A DNA stretch of 64,000 nt, taken from assembly GCA_916613615.1 (NCBI GenBank), contig OU744736.1, positions 53,511,600-53,575,599 of the forward strand, given 5' to 3'. Below the pieces are notes generated by a model. That model had not been told where the DNA came from, ran no database searches, and was given only the letters and a program-made list of their open reading frames with translations. Source of the DNA: Steromphala cineraria (lineage: Eukaryota > Mollusca > Gastropoda > Trochida > Trochidae). This document shows positions 38,901 through 51,354 of this stretch, in pieces. Both the position numbers and the translations under genes were made by a program. Each line of letters starts with the position of its first letter. Within the stretch, counting starts at the first letter, position 1.

Positions 38901-39769
38901 TGAGACATTTTTGGCATATTCAAGCTTTGTTTCTGAAAGTGTTTTCTTAACAAGATCACTATATTCACTTGATCTCAGAAGAGATGTATTGAATTTCCAG
39001 TAACCTTTCCCCCTATTCCTACTTAAAGAGTTAGAAAGGGTAAGTGTAACAACTGAATGGTCCGACTTATAACCTGGAAGAATATCTGCTGAAAGTGTAA
39101 GATTTGCTAAATCCTGGGAAATTAAGAAAAAGTCAAGACGTGCTTGTTGTCTTGGGTTTTTTTTCCACCAAGTATATTTTCTATTTGTTGGATTAAGATC
39201 TCTCCAGATATCAACTAAATCGTTATTTTCTATTTCGTTGATAAGTTCTAGTCGTGCTTTCGGGTTATTTATATTTTTGTAGTTTTCAAGGTCAACTGCT
39301 GGGTTTAAGACCAGGTTCCAGTCCCCACAAATTACTAAAGAGTTATTTTCAAAGTCATCTATGTCAGCAAATAAAGTTTTGTAAAAAGTGGGGTTGTCAG
39401 AATTGGGTCCGTATAAATTTGCAAAGTCAGTCTTATACCATCAATTGTTGCGTCAGCTATGATAAAATTTCCATTATTATCTTTCTTAAATCTATTAATC
39501 TTAATTTCAATGTTATTATTAAAGAGAATGGCTACTCCTCTAGCATTTGATTTAAAAGGAGCGATAATACTTGAGAGACCCCATTCATTTCTCATAGTAG
39601 ATTCTAATTCTTGGGATATATGAATATCTTGAAGGCAAATCACCGAAAACTTTTTTTTCCTCCATATATTCATAATTTCTTTTCTTTTCTGTTTTTCTGC
39701 TAGGCCTCTACAGTTAAGGGAGACTATCTTGATATTATTATCATTATTTTTCTTACTCATGATCAACAT
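35955..39769 (-). pseudogene. LINE ORF2: endonuclease and reverse transcriptase, one frameshift
   Basis: Starts at ATG 39,769 (a second ATG follows at 39,760). The first 120 or so codons give the endonuclease N-terminus (IKIVSLNCRGL, VICLQDIH). One missing base near 39,417-39,426 moves the rest into another frame, which is open from about 39,440 to 35,955. That frame carries CGDWN, RLDFFLIS and SDHS of the endonuclease. Numbering residues from 38,864, the RT follows: KSPGLDGFP near 195, NWRPISLLN 255, DFEKAFD 325, RQGDPISP 383, YADD 425-428 (about 37,590), and a zinc knuckle C-x2-C-x7-H-x5-C at 848-865. All RT core motifs look intact. Where L1 usually has QE the endonuclease reads QD. The indel could be a sequencing error. 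Confidence 0.85.
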
Positions 39770-39785
39770 ATTTGAACCTAGTGAT

Positions 39786-39798
39786 CTGTAAAGAAGTT
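39786..39798. repeat. LINE target-site duplication, right copy
   Basis: CTGTAAAGAAGTT, matching 35,799-35,811 with one difference. The array sequence resumes with TGTGCTACAT, as at 23,602 in unit 2. Confidence 0.75.
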
Positions 39799-41148
39799 GT
39801 GCTACATTTCTAGATATTGTATATTATAGATATTTGATTCCAAAACCAAAAAAAAATTAAAACCAGGCAGACTGAGTTCGTAGCGTATCATGTGGAAAGG
39901 ATGAGAAATTTGTATTTGGTAAATGACATGAAAATATATGGTTACATACTGCTAAACCGTGTTATACCATATGAAAGACTGCATAGCATTATAAGAGTTT
40001 TATGTTTTACCTCCTTTACTGGTGGAAAACAAAACGAATACTTTCATGAATAAGTTCATTTTGCTTTAGATGCAATAACCAAAAGAGATTGAAATAAAAA
40101 AAGACATTAATTACATACTTCTAAACAGATAACACATATGCAAGACTGCATATCATTTATTGCAAGCTATTGAAATAAAAAAGAATTTTTTTATGAAGTA
40201 ACAGATCACAGCAGAAAACATCGTTGTCGTCAATTCAAGACCCAACAGGTTATTTGTTTAGAATTGTGATTAAAAGTATCTGCTATGATATATGTTGACT
40301 AAGATTCAAAAGTGTTTTTACAATGATTCATGGTTCAAGGAACCTATATTGAATTATAATGATCATTTGTCTTCAATGTCCCTGCTTCTGCAATTATGAT
40401 AACCATCGTGGTTTTTAGGGTTTAATATTACCATCAAGAGAATAATTTATCTCGATGTACAATCAGTGAACACCAATCAATAATGGTTCAGCAGTTTGAT
40501 ATGGATCTATAAACTGATTATGTTAAGCTAACTTCTCAGGTTTCATTTTGTCAGGATGATAATATTCCTCCTTACTGGGAAGATACACAAGGCTCAGAAA
40601 GAGTCATTCATCAACAATAAACATTCCATCACGTAAAACATAAATCATCATCTAGATTTTCATTCAAACTTCTTCCAATCCTGATCAGCTTTATTGTGCA
40701 TATGTTAATCTGTATAATAAAGTGCATGGTCTTCCTTTGGTTAATCCAGAAAAAATTCTGTAAAATCGAATAAGGAATTATCGTGACACTATGAATACCA
40801 TTATCCTTGTTTATCTGTTTCATGGTGGTAATGAATCGATGTTACCAAGAAAACAAAAAACATTCAAAGCAGGATTTTCCTAAGCTTTTTGTGACATCAA
40901 GGCTAAGACGACTTTGTAAGGAAACACGATAAATTTCAATTTATTGTTATGAAGTGCTATTCTCTTTTCATTATCTTTGTAATAGACGCATATAAATCTG
41001 AAAAAGTTATCTTATTTGACAGTGGGAATTTGATCAAATCACACGTGTTCACCCCCTAAAATGATTTCTGTCCAGTGTTTTCAGTAAAATTGATATCAAG
41101 TTTTATTTCTTGATAATTAAAGTATAAAACCACACTTCAAGGAGCACC

Positions 41149-41352
41149 TTGAGATCATTATTAAATAAAGTCCCCGAGGAAAGAATGAGAATGATTTCCT
41201 ATAAATCACAAACTGGAGAATTTCGTGCTTTGCTCGAAATCTCATCAAAATCCCTTGGCATTCACATAATGATTTATCTGGGAATAGGAGATACGAGAAT
41301 AAAGAGTTTTCTTATACAGAGGTTAACTCAGGCCCTGCTCCTCTGCTCCTAG
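41149..41352 (+). pseudogene. Module b reading frame, proximal part, unit 5
   Basis: Open for 67 codons: KVPEERMRMISYKSQTGEFR, then SKSLGIHIMIYLGIGDTRI, after which a one-base deletion shifts it into a stop. Together with the next entry it covers the frame seen whole at 20,516 and 11,430. Confidence 0.3.
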
Positions 41353-41362
41353 GGATATATTT

Positions 41363-41560
41363 ATGTTTCTATTAGCGGGAATATTGATACAGCTCGGATA
41401 CAATAACATTGCAGAATGTGTCTTTGAAAATGCATTTAATAATACTCAGCTTGATTTATTGAAATCAATAGAGTTAAAACTACAAATACAAGCTTTTTTG
41501 TTGACTAAAGTAATTAGACATTTGTTTGATTATTGTTATTTGAAACAAATGATTTCTTAA
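41363..41560 (+). pseudogene. Module b reading frame, distal part, unit 5
   Basis: Open for 65 codons: FLLAGILIQLGYNNIAECVF, then KLQIQAFLLTKVIRHLFDYC. It differs from the unit 3 copy mainly by conservative changes. No start context; read as the distal part of a decayed exon. Confidence 0.3.
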
Positions 41561-41780
41561 TATTCTGAGATTATGCATTTAGTCATTTGCAGCAGAGTAG
41601 CACTGCATGTATTAGTTTGCTTAGTTTCAAACTGTAACTTGGAGAAATGGATTAACCTTTCAAAGGCTTTCATGTAAACTCATCTGATCACATAGAAAGG
41701 TGTAAAATTGAAAGTCTGGCATATACACTTGTTGATTGGAAAGTGCTTGCATTTCCTTTTTTATTATAAATATTGATATA

Positions 41781-41933
41781 CAGTAGAACTCGGATATAAC
41801 AAACTCCAAGGGACCAAAGAATTTAGATCGCTATATCCTGTGTGCTATACGTATATAATTTTAATGACACTTTATAGGGACGAGATGAAAATTTGTTCGC
41901 TATATCCGTGTTCGCTATTTCCGTGTTCTATTG
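41781..41933. mobile_element. Pogo/Tigger-like MITE, copy B
   Basis: A 153-bp element with CAGTAGAACTCGGATATAAC at the left and CCGTGTTCTATTG at the right, TA on each side. It occupies the same place as copy A in unit 3, so it is the same insertion carried by duplication. Confidence 0.75.
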
Positions 41934-43744
41934 TATTCTCATAGTACTGCATTATGGTGTTTCCTATGATCATTCTCAAAATTTCAAGGTCGCTTAATCT
42001 TTGTGATTAATTTGCATTTCTTTTTTTACCAATATCTTATTTTTCATATAAATGTTAAGGGCCGAACCTATATTTTTTCCTGAGATTTTCCTACTCATAT
42101 GCTGCTCACAATTAAAAATTCACTCTTGTCAGACATCAACAAATCAATCTTGATAAAGGAAGAACCATTGCGCATGCCTAGCTTCAGGGTAGTCACAATT
42201 CTCTTGGTGGAACCAACCCGCCTACACCAACCCAACACACACATATCAGGGCGGAATTTAAGGTATATTTATTTTGAAAGTAGATTTATTTATAAATTCC
42301 TAAATCATATGAGCCAAATGCTGGTAAAGTTTACAAGTTTTCCAAATTACCTTATCTTTTGATATAATAAGTTGACGACTGAGCATCATTTATTTTTGAA
42401 GTACAATATTATTGACGTAGGTCTAGTGATGGACTGTAATTACTGATAAAATAAATAGTAGATTCTTTTTAATGCATACATGTATAAGTTCGACAACACT
42501 TTGACATAATACAGAGGAGAAAAATGTGTGTACATGTATCTGTTATATCAGTATTCATCTTGACAGAGAAGATTACTATTTTGTTACACTATATTAGGTT
42601 CCTGAAAGTTTTTAATATAGCAGTCTGTACTGTTTAAACATATTTTAGTGTGTATTGCCTGTACACTGGTGATATATGTATCAAATATTCCTTCAATGAG
42701 AAGCTAAAATATACACTGATTTATAGGAGAGCATAATTTGTGATAAAGTATGACAGATTCTATTCTCTATTAAGTACTTTGTAAGTTATTTCAATTTCAA
42801 GATCGACACCATGCTGTATTATGTATATGACAGCTATGAATAGACAACTTATTATATGTATTGAAATGTTATTATTTACAAGGCTATTTGCACATGTTTA
42901 AGGTGTAGATTATATTCAAATAGAAAAAAGCTGAAAATACATATCCATGTAAGGTGAAGGTTAGAAGAAGTAGGGTTATTTTCTTATAGGTTCTCATTGA
43001 TTATTTAATGCAATATGCTGAGAACATCTCAGCCTCATATACTTTACTGGTCAAAGAATTACCAAAAGATAGTTTTATGTCATTCTTTACTTTTTTAAAA
43101 TCAATCACAGCAATTTATGAACCAGGTTGGTTTGCACGTCACATAAAGGATATTTGCAACTCAGCTTTTGGTGAATGATTAGGTACTATCAGATTTCAAA
43201 ACGTCATATTAAAATCCTCAGTTTTAATGTTAAAAGGTTCGATGAAATCAGTTCTCCTGCTATAATATAATGCATTACATATTTGACAGTTGTGTAACTA
43301 ATTATAAAATATATTTGAGAAACATAGTAACTTGAAAATATTGTGATTGTGCTTGTCAAAGAAAGTGAAGTCATCGAATTGTAAGATGCATGTGATGTAA
43401 TTTACTGTTTGTGATATAGGTATATGTAAAATCTTTGGTCAGAGTGATATTACTGTGGTGATTAAGCTTCGTCTGAAGAAAATATCTCATACTGTTTGTA
43501 GAAAAAAGGTCGCTGTGTGCAACTGCAGTAACTTCCCTCTTCCCTTCGCCTTGACCATAGTGAAGAGACAAAGAGTTTGAATGTCGGGAGAAGTTACCTT
43601 CCTAAAGAAGACAGCATGTTGACATAAGACTTAACAAGAGCCATCACCTGCTTTCAGCTATCAGTCAGTGGACGAGCTCCCGTCACCTTACTTACAGGAC
43701 CAGCTGTTGGTTCAACTCGGAGAGAGTTTCATCACATGATCCAC

Positions 43745-44125
43745 CTAGAGGTAAATGCTCTTCATTCTGACGTTCAATGTCACAGTGACTGTCAGAATAG
43801 AAAGTGTTTTAATGAAAGACCATTGAAAGTACTGTGCAATTCCACTAGTGCCATGACGAGAAGAATTTATGTCACTGTCATATTTAATATGTGAATCGAA
43901 TGATCTTTTTGCACTTGTAATTATCTTCCTAATATCTTGAAAGTATTCTACTCTCTGCTTTCTCAACTGGTATTCATTATTATTTCTATCTGCTGTGATC
44001 GTCATTAAGTTGTTCCATAGGTTACAGTTGCATTTCACATAATTACAATCCCAATATCCTGAAAGTAGGAATAATCGTCTCCTGCTTTCTGCACCTTTGT
44101 CATTTGTCTTTCTATCTGTTGTCAT
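43745..44125 (-). pseudogene. Minus-strand frame in type II g/h, unit 5
   Basis: A 126-codon frame nearly identical to 27,993-27,622, with a few substitutions and a three-codon insertion that keeps the frame. The same caution applies: the units are recent duplicates and no domain is recognised. Confidence 0.2.
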
Positions 44126-45776
44126 AAGTTATCATTATTAATTTATTCCATATAGATTTTCATGACCCCGATCGGTAATTACTGAAGTTCTGAATCATTA
44201 TTACTTAAGATAATGAATTGACCTTTGCTTTCATTAAAACTAACCTGATCTCATAATATGTCAAGATGTTTTTTTTTTCAATTAGTTGACAGGTCCTTTT
44301 TACTTACAAATTTCAACATTTTTCTCAGTAATGCATCATTATGATTTTCCAAACATATATATCATTTCCTGACATTTTTCTATGCAAATAAAGGATAAAT
44401 TTACAACTTCTAAGCAGAAATTATGTATATCCTGACAACATTAACAATGTAAAAAGCTGATGTTAAAACTGCTAATAAATAATCACCAATTCAAAATGAG
44501 CACGAAAGAGTATTAGAAAGCAAACATTGCAGTGGACAAACACAATGTGGTTGAAGCTTTATGAATAGATTAAATCCTTTCACCTGTATCTTGTGTTAAT
44601 ACACTTTAGTGCACTAAAATACACACATCTTTATCATTACGAAAAGTTTATTCCATTTTCATACTGCCATCAATCCAAATTTCATCATTGAAAGACTACA
44701 GGGAAGTCCCACGCAAAGTAATTTGGCACAGATAATTGGTTGATTCAAAAGTGTGAAAATCCTCTTAGCGGAACAAACCTACCATGTAACACCCACCCAC
44801 CGATTCATCTAAACCTATCAAGCATGATTGTTGGTACCTTATTGGGTTGATAGATATATGTATAAATTGAGAAATCATATAAACCTAATGCGCTTAAAGC
44901 CTATATGTAATCAAGATTACCTTTTCCAATGATAAGGTCATATGACATAAGAGCAATTGAGATTCGAACATCCTTACAGTTTAGTGATAGATGTGTTGCC
45001 CCTGATCAATTTATACACACCAAAAACTCTGCTATTATCATGCTGCTCTTAATTAAAACGTGATCAAATCAATATTGATAAAGGAAGAACAATTGCCCTG
45101 CTACACGGTCATCCCGCAAAGGAAAAAATATGGCATAGATAAATGGTTAATTAAAAATGTTTAAAAAGTCTCCAAATTGAACCACCCCACCCACAACCCA
45201 ACCACAGAAACATATCGTGCAGATTCCCTCTGAGCTGTATTAATAAATCATTTTTAGTAAAAAATCTTTGACAAGGTTTAGTGATGAATTGTAGTCACTA
45301 TCCTACATAAGTGAGCAATAGATTCTTTTTGATGGATATAGGTTTGACCACATTTTGACATAAGACAAAATAAGCAAATTACTGTATCTGACATATCACG
45401 ATCAGTATTCATCCTGGCAGAGAAATCACTATAATAGACACATGATAGTTTTTAACACCACAGCCCTCACGTTGTTTAATTGTGCATATTTATGTCTGTA
45501 TTGTCTATACCCTGGTGATATATGTATCAATTTTTAGTGAGGGACTGACAAACCATTGTTTTATAAGAAAGAGTTATTATTAATAAAAAAATAGATTCTC
45601 TTCCGAAATAAGTACTATGCAAATTGTTTCTATTTCAAAGTCGACGACATGCTGTTTTATGTAAATGGCAGTCATGAATAGACAACTTAGTCCGAATATT
45701 TAAACTATGTTATTATTTACAGTATTAAATGCTCATTTTGTAGGTATAAAACACTTTCAAAATGATTTATACATTA

Positions 45777-46004
45777 TCAATATATTGTTCTTTTTTGACA
45801 AGAGGTTCTTTCCTTTGAGATTTTTTGTAGCGGTTGCAGTAAGAAATACAGTCGCAGCTCATTAAGTAAAGGCTGGATGATCACAAGAGGTACATAAATG
45901 AGGACTCGTTCAAGTCCCATTTGTAATTTGTTACACAATTGATTTTTGAAAGTAGAAATGTTGTATGTATGGCCTCTTGCAACTGTTTTAGAGAAAAGTT
46001 TCAT
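45777..46004 (-). pseudogene. Minus-strand frame in module k, unit 5
   Basis: A 75-codon frame matching 29,861-29,634 except at the last few residues. No recognised function. Confidence 0.2.
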
Positions 46005-48154
46005 GACATTATGCCTCTATTTAAGGTAACCATAGCAAATAATAAACCGATGGGTTGTGTGCGTCACATTAAGGATATAAGCAATTATAGTAAGGAACTC
46101 TCAGTCTTCAAAACATAGAATTCAAATCCTCAGTTTTGATGCTTTAACTATAAACATGCTCCGATGATATCATTTCCCTAACAAAATATGTTTTTTTTCA
46201 AAAGGCACTTTTAACTTCAAAGTTATTATTAAACCTCTTTGACAGTCATTATTCTCTTTCTTCACAAACATGTATCCCCTTGGTTCTTACAACTATCATA
46301 GAAATTTCATTATTCTCTGAAAGATTGTAACCAAAGCCTCCTGAATGACAAGATTGCCGGTCATTATTGGTATCTTCTTATAATGAGCGCTTCAATTCAT
46401 TACTTTGTACTGGTCCGGATCTCCCATGTAATCCCTCTCAGCGACGCTTCTAGCATTGTAACAAAACTTTAGAATATTAGCTGTAAGGGCCTTAACAGTG
46501 CCTAAACGATTCAATTAAGCCAAGGTCATTTTTCTGAAAGTGATCTCCTGTGGGGTAAAATCAATCTGCAGCCACCACCTACAGCAATCTGTCAATGGTA
46601 TTTGACATAAACCATAGAAAGGCTTTGCATTTAGATCGTGGATAATAATAGATTTTATGATTTATAACATGTTATGTAAATTTTGTTTTGTAAACGACAA
46701 AAAACGAAAGTTTGGTCAATGCCGTCGTTGTCATTTGAAATAAAAACCTTAATTTAAAGTTTAATTGGGAATCTTGACACCAGTTGAAATCAATGATTTA
46801 TGGAAGACAACTGTGCGATGTAGTTCAGTTATAGGGAGGGTCCAATTTGATGTGTTCCCACTGATATTGAACATCGTTTTTATGAATTGTTGTATCATAA
46901 TCTGTTATTTTTATGAGAGTGTTTGGTAGAAGTAGACAAATGTCAAATACCCAAAGCTGGTTTATTTATATGTGAATCATTTAGGATAAAAAAGTTTGTC
47001 ATCTTTATGATAAGACTTTGCATTGTCGGAATCAGATAAATGATAACATTATAGATTGTTTTACCTTTTGAAGAACTGGCTACATATCTATATATTGTTG
47101 ATAGCATATGTCAATAACTACAACAGAACATACAAATGAGAAATGTTTATTTGTAAATGATATTAAAATTTACATTATGTAACATTCTGCTTAACCGGGT
47201 AATACCAAATGAAAAATTTGCACATTTTTAATGGTATATTATGTGATTAAGCATTTTCCCTAATGAAGATCGCTCTGGTGTATTATCTTTCAATTAATAA
47301 TTCTTGCAATAGAATGATCGTAGCTCCTCTACTGGGATAGGAATACTTAGCTAATTTTACTGACATTCCTACTATCCATAATCTATTGAAATTAATAAGA
47401 AATTATCAGAAGACACAGACCAAATCAGTTGTCAATTCAAGATCCATCAGGTAATTTCTTAAGAAATAATTTTCCCAAATGTAATTGGGGTGTTTGCAAG
47501 TATCTTGTAAAATATATGTAAAGAAGTTGACTTAAAGTGATTGTACACTTTTTCATGATCGTTTACCGGAAGCAGATGATTTGGAATATTGTGAAAAAAC
47601 ATTCATTGGTGAACACCAGACTGTGTGTTTTATTCTTTTGATATAATTGAATTAATTACATTTTATAATTTATATTTGATAAAATTGACAATGCATTTTA
47701 TTTGTTCGTGGTAAAAAGGCCATGTAAATCAAGATGATTAATACTGGGAAGACACACAAGCTCAGAAGGATTCATTCATCAACAAACACAATTTCATCAC
47801 GCCAAACATAAATCGTCATCTCAATTGCCATTCAACGGTCTTTCAATCTTGATCAGCTTTGTTGGTAATAACTGGTCATGGTCTTCCTTTGTTTGATACA
47901 AAAAGAAATTCAGTAAAATAAAATTAGGAATTATCGTGACACTATAAATACCACTATCCTTCTTTATCTGTTTTATTGTGGTAATGAATCGATGTTACCA
48001 AGAAAACAAGAAAGATTTAAAGCAGGATTTTCTAAAGCTTTATGTGACGCCAAGGCTAAAACGATTTTCTTAGGAAAAGCGATAAATTTCAATTTAGTGT
48101 TGAAAAGTGCTATTCTATTTTTATTATCCTTGCAAGGGACGCATATAATCCTAA

Positions 48155-48886
48155 TTCTACCATGAATGTGATGAATACTAGATTCTGATTGGTTCTCCTG
48201 GAAAATCAAATGAGATCAATTTTGGATTGAACGTCCTCTGATTTTGAGGCAGCTTCACCGCGCAGTGATACAGCCGACTGGCAATTTCAGAGCTGGTATT
48301 CTGCTGTTTACTGAGATTAAATCTTTTAAAAAGTTATTTTACATGTTTTATTTTCGTGTGTTTACGGGGAATGACCAAATCGTGTGAGGCAGATAATGTA
48401 TTTTATTCAAAATAAGAAGTTTAATTGGTCAAATTAGCGCCACACGCATCGGGCTTCCTTCGATTACGGCAAGAATACAGTGACGTCATTTATGAGTGCG
48501 CTTATGACGTCATAATTCTTGACAACGTCATAGTGGTTTTCTGTTAGAATCATCTATTTGATTGATAGGGATGTCTCAGTCTATATTGTAAACAATTAAT
48601 TGAATCACACGTTTTTAAAGATACGATGTCAATAGCTGTGTTGAAGAAAGTGAGAAATATACTTGAAGGACACGCAATGATAGATTTTACCTTTGCTCAA
48701 ATCACAAGGAGCAAATCCCCCGGCACAGACGAGTTCATTTTTGTTGCCGGAAGTGAGGACATTTTACAAAGTGCAATTCGCTTATACAAAGAGTTCGCGA
48801 TTAATATTCTCATGGTAAAATTTACTCGCTATAAATCCAGTATAACATGTCTCTGATTTTCAAACACACTAGGTTTATCTCCTAAA
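48155..48886 (+). mobile_element. Unclassified ~725-bp element, copy 2
   Basis: Splits module b of unit 6: the continuous sequence is seen at 32,290-32,340. It matches 17,389-18,110. CCTAA occurs at both edges (48,150-48,154 and 48,881-48,885), a possible 5-bp duplication. The segment next to the right end (48,839-48,870) is inverted relative to copy 1. An open frame (48,626-48,856) shares LKKVRNI and a few residues with the 17,844 frame, then diverges. It contains several TGACGTCA-type motifs. Confidence 0.6.
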
Positions 48887-49751
48887 TAATGATTTTATTT
48901 GAGGGTGAGAATTTGATCAAATCACACGTGTTCGCCTGGTAAAATGATTACTTTCCAGTTTTTGCAACAAAAGTGATTCAAAGTTTTATTTCATGATAAT
49001 TAAAGCGTAAAATAACACTTTAAGAAGCACCATGAGATAATAATTAAATAGAGTTCTGGGGAAAGAATGAGAATGTTTTACTATAAATCACAAACTGGAG
49101 AATTTCGTTCTTGCTCGAAATCCTATTGAAATCCCTTGGTATTCAATTAATGAGTTATTTGGGAATAAGAGATGTGAGGAATAAAGCGTTTTCTTTTACA
49201 AAGGTTAACATGTTGAGACTCCTGGTGTAAGATTTATTTTTCTATTATCGGGAATATTGATACCATTCAGATTTCATAACATTACAGAATGTGTCTTCGA
49301 AAATGTATTTACTGATATTCAGCCTGATTTAAAGAATCTTTTGAGTTAAAACTACAAAGGAAAGTATTGTTGTTGACTAAAGTATTTAGATATCAATTTG
49401 ATAACAATTTCATTTGAATAAATGATTCCTTCGTATTCAGAGAGTAGCATTTTGTTATGTTATCAAACTTATTGATTTAAATAGTTTATTCCATAAGAAT
49501 TACTACTTTGCATAATTATTTCAAAAGTATTTTCCCAAAATTGAAAAAAAAGTTGACCCTTATATCTTATTAATAACAAATTTGTATTATAACAAAGACG
49601 TCAAATCCATTTTCAATCTTTTGTTAAGTTAAGTACAACTATTAAAAATAACCTTTTCTGTTCAATAGAAAATAATCCATTTCAGCTTTCGTACACATGT
49701 GGATGGATTGAACTTCCATGAAGAATGACGATGCAATTGAAGCACCATTAA

Positions 49752-50108
49752 AGGGGTTGTAGCACGTTTTTGACAAATTCATATTTTAAATTATTCACTG
49801 ATAATTGTAAGTTAATGTTAAATGTATTATTGTGACAGTGTCAAAAATCTCATTACACAAATCTATCATCCATAGTCAGAGGACAAAGTATGAAGATTCA
49901 CATAAAATCCATTGGCGGCCATTTTATTTGTTAACACCTTTAATTCATTTTGTGTAAGAAAAAGGAATTGCATGGCTAAACTTTACATTATATATTTGAA
50001 TAATTACTGCTCCATTAAGTTTAAATACCTTGTCTTTCATTTGGAACCATCAAGTTTCATTTTCCTGGCATCACCTTATATTCCCCCTAAAAACGTGCTA
50101 CTGCCCCT
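49752..50108. mobile_element. TTAA MITE, copy 1
   Basis: A 357-bp element with inverted ends AGGGGTTGTAGCACGTTTTT and AAAACGTGCTACTGCCCCT, flanked by TTAA at 49,748-49,751 and 50,109-50,112. The uninterrupted site in unit 4 (33,180) reads CACCCTTAAGAACAA. TTAA duplication is the hallmark of piggyBac-type transposition. No coding capacity. The left end differs from the consensus at two bases. Confidence 0.8.
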
Positions 50109-50288
50109 TTAAGAACAATTTCGGTTGAAGTGTTTTCGATAGCACTTCCAATCAACAGTACAAGTTGCATTGACAATTTATTTGAAGTAAAGATCTATTT
50201 TCATCTTTAACATTGTCTTAAACAACATTAGGGGGAGAAGATATAAGAAGGCTGAATCACGAAATAAAAAAACCCTATAGATTCAAAG

Positions 50289-50411
50289 CAAGGGAGAGAG
50301 AGAAAGAGACCAAGTGACAGAGAGACACAGATAGAGAGAGACAGAGAGAGAAAAGGGAGAAACACATAAAGAACGAGAGAAAGAGAGACAGAAACAGAGA
50401 CAGAGAGACAG
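50289..50411 (+). repeat. GA-rich purine tract, unit 6
   Basis: GAGAGAAAGAGAC-type tract after module c, as in the other type I units. Confidence 0.85.
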
Positions 50412-51354
50412 AAGTAGCTTAGAGAAAAGTCTTCACGACATGCAAAAGAGGCAAAATATGAACACGTTTTCTTCATAATATGATGGGAGTACCACATATT
50501 TGATAGCCTTTCAGGTCACTAAATGAGAGTATGTACTAATGAAAAGTATTTATTATGGATATACAACATCTCTATTCATATGTATGCATAAGAAATGAAT
50601 AATGAAGCTGTATATCCATAGAAATCTTAATAATCTATCATTATAATGTTTCCTATGATCATTGCAAAATTAAAAGGTCAGTTGACCTTTGTTAATTTTT
50701 GTTTTCCTTGTTGTCAAAACCTTTTTGTTTATATCAATGTAATGGGCGAAACCTAAAATGTCTTCCTGACATTTTTGGTGCATGTAAAAGATAAATTGGA
50801 TCAGGCATTATTTATGTATATCTAGTAGGTATTCATATATTTATAAATTCATAAAATCAAATAATCATAATGCTGGTAAAATCTATAGATATTCAAAATT
50901 ATCTTATATTATGATAAAGTTTGTTGACATAAGACAACATTGATGTAGTACAGCATTGACGTAGGTTAGTGATTGATTGTTGTATATTGCTAAAAGAAGA
51001 GAGTAGTAGATTCTTTTTGATGGATTCAAGTTCGACCATATCCTGACATAAGACAAAGTAGGCAAATTACTATATCTGACATATCAGTATTCATCTTGAC
51101 AGCTAAAATCACCTTTTCGTTACACTACGAAAGTGTTGTATTACCATAGCCTCCACATTAACAACGTGTGCATGTATTAATTTAATATTGGATCTATTCT
51201 GGTGATGTATGCGTAAAATATTCTTTCAATGAAAAACTGATTAACAGCTTTTTAAAGGCAAGGGCAATTCGTCATTAAGTATGACAGATTTTTCTCAATG
51301 CACATTGTTTGTATTGCTGTTTTTGCATTTAACAGTATAAATGGGAAAGATAGT

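Larger units (their letters stand above)
35812..39785 (-). mobile_element. L1/Tx1-type LINE (non-LTR retrotransposon)
   Basis: A 3,974-bp insertion on the minus strand, bounded by a 13-bp duplication (one mismatch) and ending in an A-rich tail with AATAAA just before it. It encodes an APE-type endonuclease followed by reverse transcriptase and a C-terminal zinc knuckle. The 5' end lies 16 bases before the endonuclease ORF start, so no ORF1 is present: it is either 5'-truncated there or a single-ORF element. The L1/Tx1 assignment rests on domain order and motif flavour. It sits in module f of unit 4 and is absent from the paralogous site in unit 2 (about 23,600), so it is younger than that duplication. 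Confidence 0.85.
31878..40539 (+). repeat. Array unit 4, type I, interrupted by a LINE
   Basis: b (31,878-32,790), c (33,110-33,360), GA tract (33,372-33,487), d (34,060-34,300), e (34,800-35,060), a (35,120-35,350), f split by the LINE (35,560-35,811 and 39,786-40,260), then the f-b spacer. Without the 3,974-bp insertion it is about 4.7 kb, as expected for type I. Modules a and f carry type I diagnostic states and resemble unit 2 at about 95% by eye. Confidence 0.7.
40540..47740 (+). repeat. Array unit 5, type II
   Basis: About 7.2 kb: b (40,540-41,580), pogo-like MITE (41,781-41,933), d-like (42,400-42,760), e-like (43,010-43,330), g (43,370-43,740), h (43,790-44,220), i (44,460-44,780), j (44,800-45,200), d (45,260-45,530), k (45,760-46,140), a (46,400-46,620), f (46,860-47,450). 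Order and sequence follow unit 3 closely. The landmark that opens b in the next unit is missing, so the end is set at the first recognisable b sequence near 47,741. Confidence 0.7.

Noticed and set aside
38803..39550. Plus-strand frames across the LINE endonuclease region
   Set aside because: Antisense to the endonuclease, whose CGDWN, RLDFF and SDHS motifs read on the minus strand.
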